Source: an uncultured Oscillibacter sp. (GTDB lineage Bacteria > Bacillota > Clostridia > Oscillospirales > Oscillospiraceae). From it: a DNA stretch of 5,208 nucleotides. The notes beneath the pieces were generated by a model. The model had not been told where the DNA came from. It saw only the letters and a list, made by a program, of their open reading frames with translations, and ran no database searches. Numbering within the stretch: the first letter of the stretch is position 1; each line of letters opens with the position of its first letter. Positions 4,996-5,208 of this stretch are shown here, piece by piece. The stretch lies in the NCBI GenBank assembly GCA_902490355.1, contig CABUDN010000156.1, forward strand, positions 1 to 5,208, read 5' to 3'. The translations under genes were made by a program, and so were the position numbers.

Positions 4996-5208
4996 TTATA
5001 CCAGCATCTGGGCGAAGTCCTCTTCCGTCAGGACGGGGATGTTCAGCTCCTGCGCTTTTTTCAGTTTGCTGCCTGCCGCCTCGCCCGCCACTACGTAGGT
5101 GGTCTTTTTGCTCACGGAACCGGAGACCTTGCCTCCCCGCTCCTCGATCATGGCCTGGGCGGCTTTGCGGTCCCACTTGGTCAGAGTGCCGGTGAGGACG
5201 AAGGTCAT
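4996..5208 (-). CDS. ligA: NAD-dependent DNA ligase LigA, C-terminal BRCT domain (cut by window edge)
   Basis: LigA seals nicks in DNA using NAD+ and is essential in bacteria. Only the last 70 residues are inside the window, and the reading frame runs off the right edge; the ATG at 5206-5208 is an internal Met, not the start. What is visible is a complete-looking BRCT domain in the LigA style: FVLTGTL near the beginning, the conserved Gly pair in ERGGKVSGSV, then KKTTYVVAGE, GSKLKKAQEL and the final EEDFAQML. The frame ends at a TAA (4996-4998). The upstream zinc finger, helix-hairpin-helix, OB and adenylation domains should lie beyond the window. It converges on cotJC and shares the hairpin at 4870-4900. 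Another BRCT protein is possible, but the wording is typical of LigA. Confidence 0.9.
   Translation of the reverse strand: MTFVLTGTLTKWDRKAAQAMIEERGGKVSGSVSKKTTYVVAGEAAGSKLKKAQELNIPVLTEEDFAQMLV

Overview
The window looks like chromosomal DNA from a GC-rich, spore-forming member of the Clostridia, probably Oscillospiraceae-like. The evidence is a spore-cortex amidase of the CwlD type, a cotJ spore-coat operon, AGGAGG-type ribosome binding sites and the small Cys-rich protein style seen in that group. The taxon is inferred from gene content and protein style; no search was run. No phage, insertion sequence, CRISPR array, tRNA or rRNA was seen.

Layout, left to right. Positions 1-176 are a noncoding tail with two intrinsic-terminator hairpins oriented leftward. 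They close a minus-strand gene for a XerC/XerD-type tyrosine recombinase (177-1190). Next comes an AT-rich divergent spacer (1191-1393) with a perfect 14-bp inverted repeat and two Shine-Dalgarno-like runs. A small plus-strand gene for a Cys-rich protein follows (1394-1615), and its 3' end overlaps the 3' end of minus-strand radA (1506-2885). radA is translationally coupled, through an ATGA overlap, to cwlD upstream of it (2882-3613). A second divergent spacer (about 3614-3790) holds a good sigma-A-type promoter for cwlD-radA, a mother-cell-type promoter candidate for the coat operon, and three separate dyads. On the plus strand lie a fused CotJA-CotJB gene (3791-4246) and cotJC, a short Mn-catalase-fold protein (4246-4842). 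Their stop and start codons overlap, and a strong hairpin terminator follows. The right edge (4996-5208, minus) is the C-terminal BRCT domain of an NAD-dependent DNA ligase, LigA, cut by the window end.

Functionally the window interleaves genome maintenance (RadA branch migration, Xer recombination, LigA) with sporulation (CwlD cortex maturation, CotJ coat proteins). The main points of interest are the CotJA-CotJB fusion, a 5' hairpin that appears to hide the cwlD ribosome binding site, the overlapping Cys-rich mini-gene, and the dyad-containing leader of the recombinase gene. No wholly new multi-gene system is evident; most of the window is recognisable housekeeping and sporulation content.
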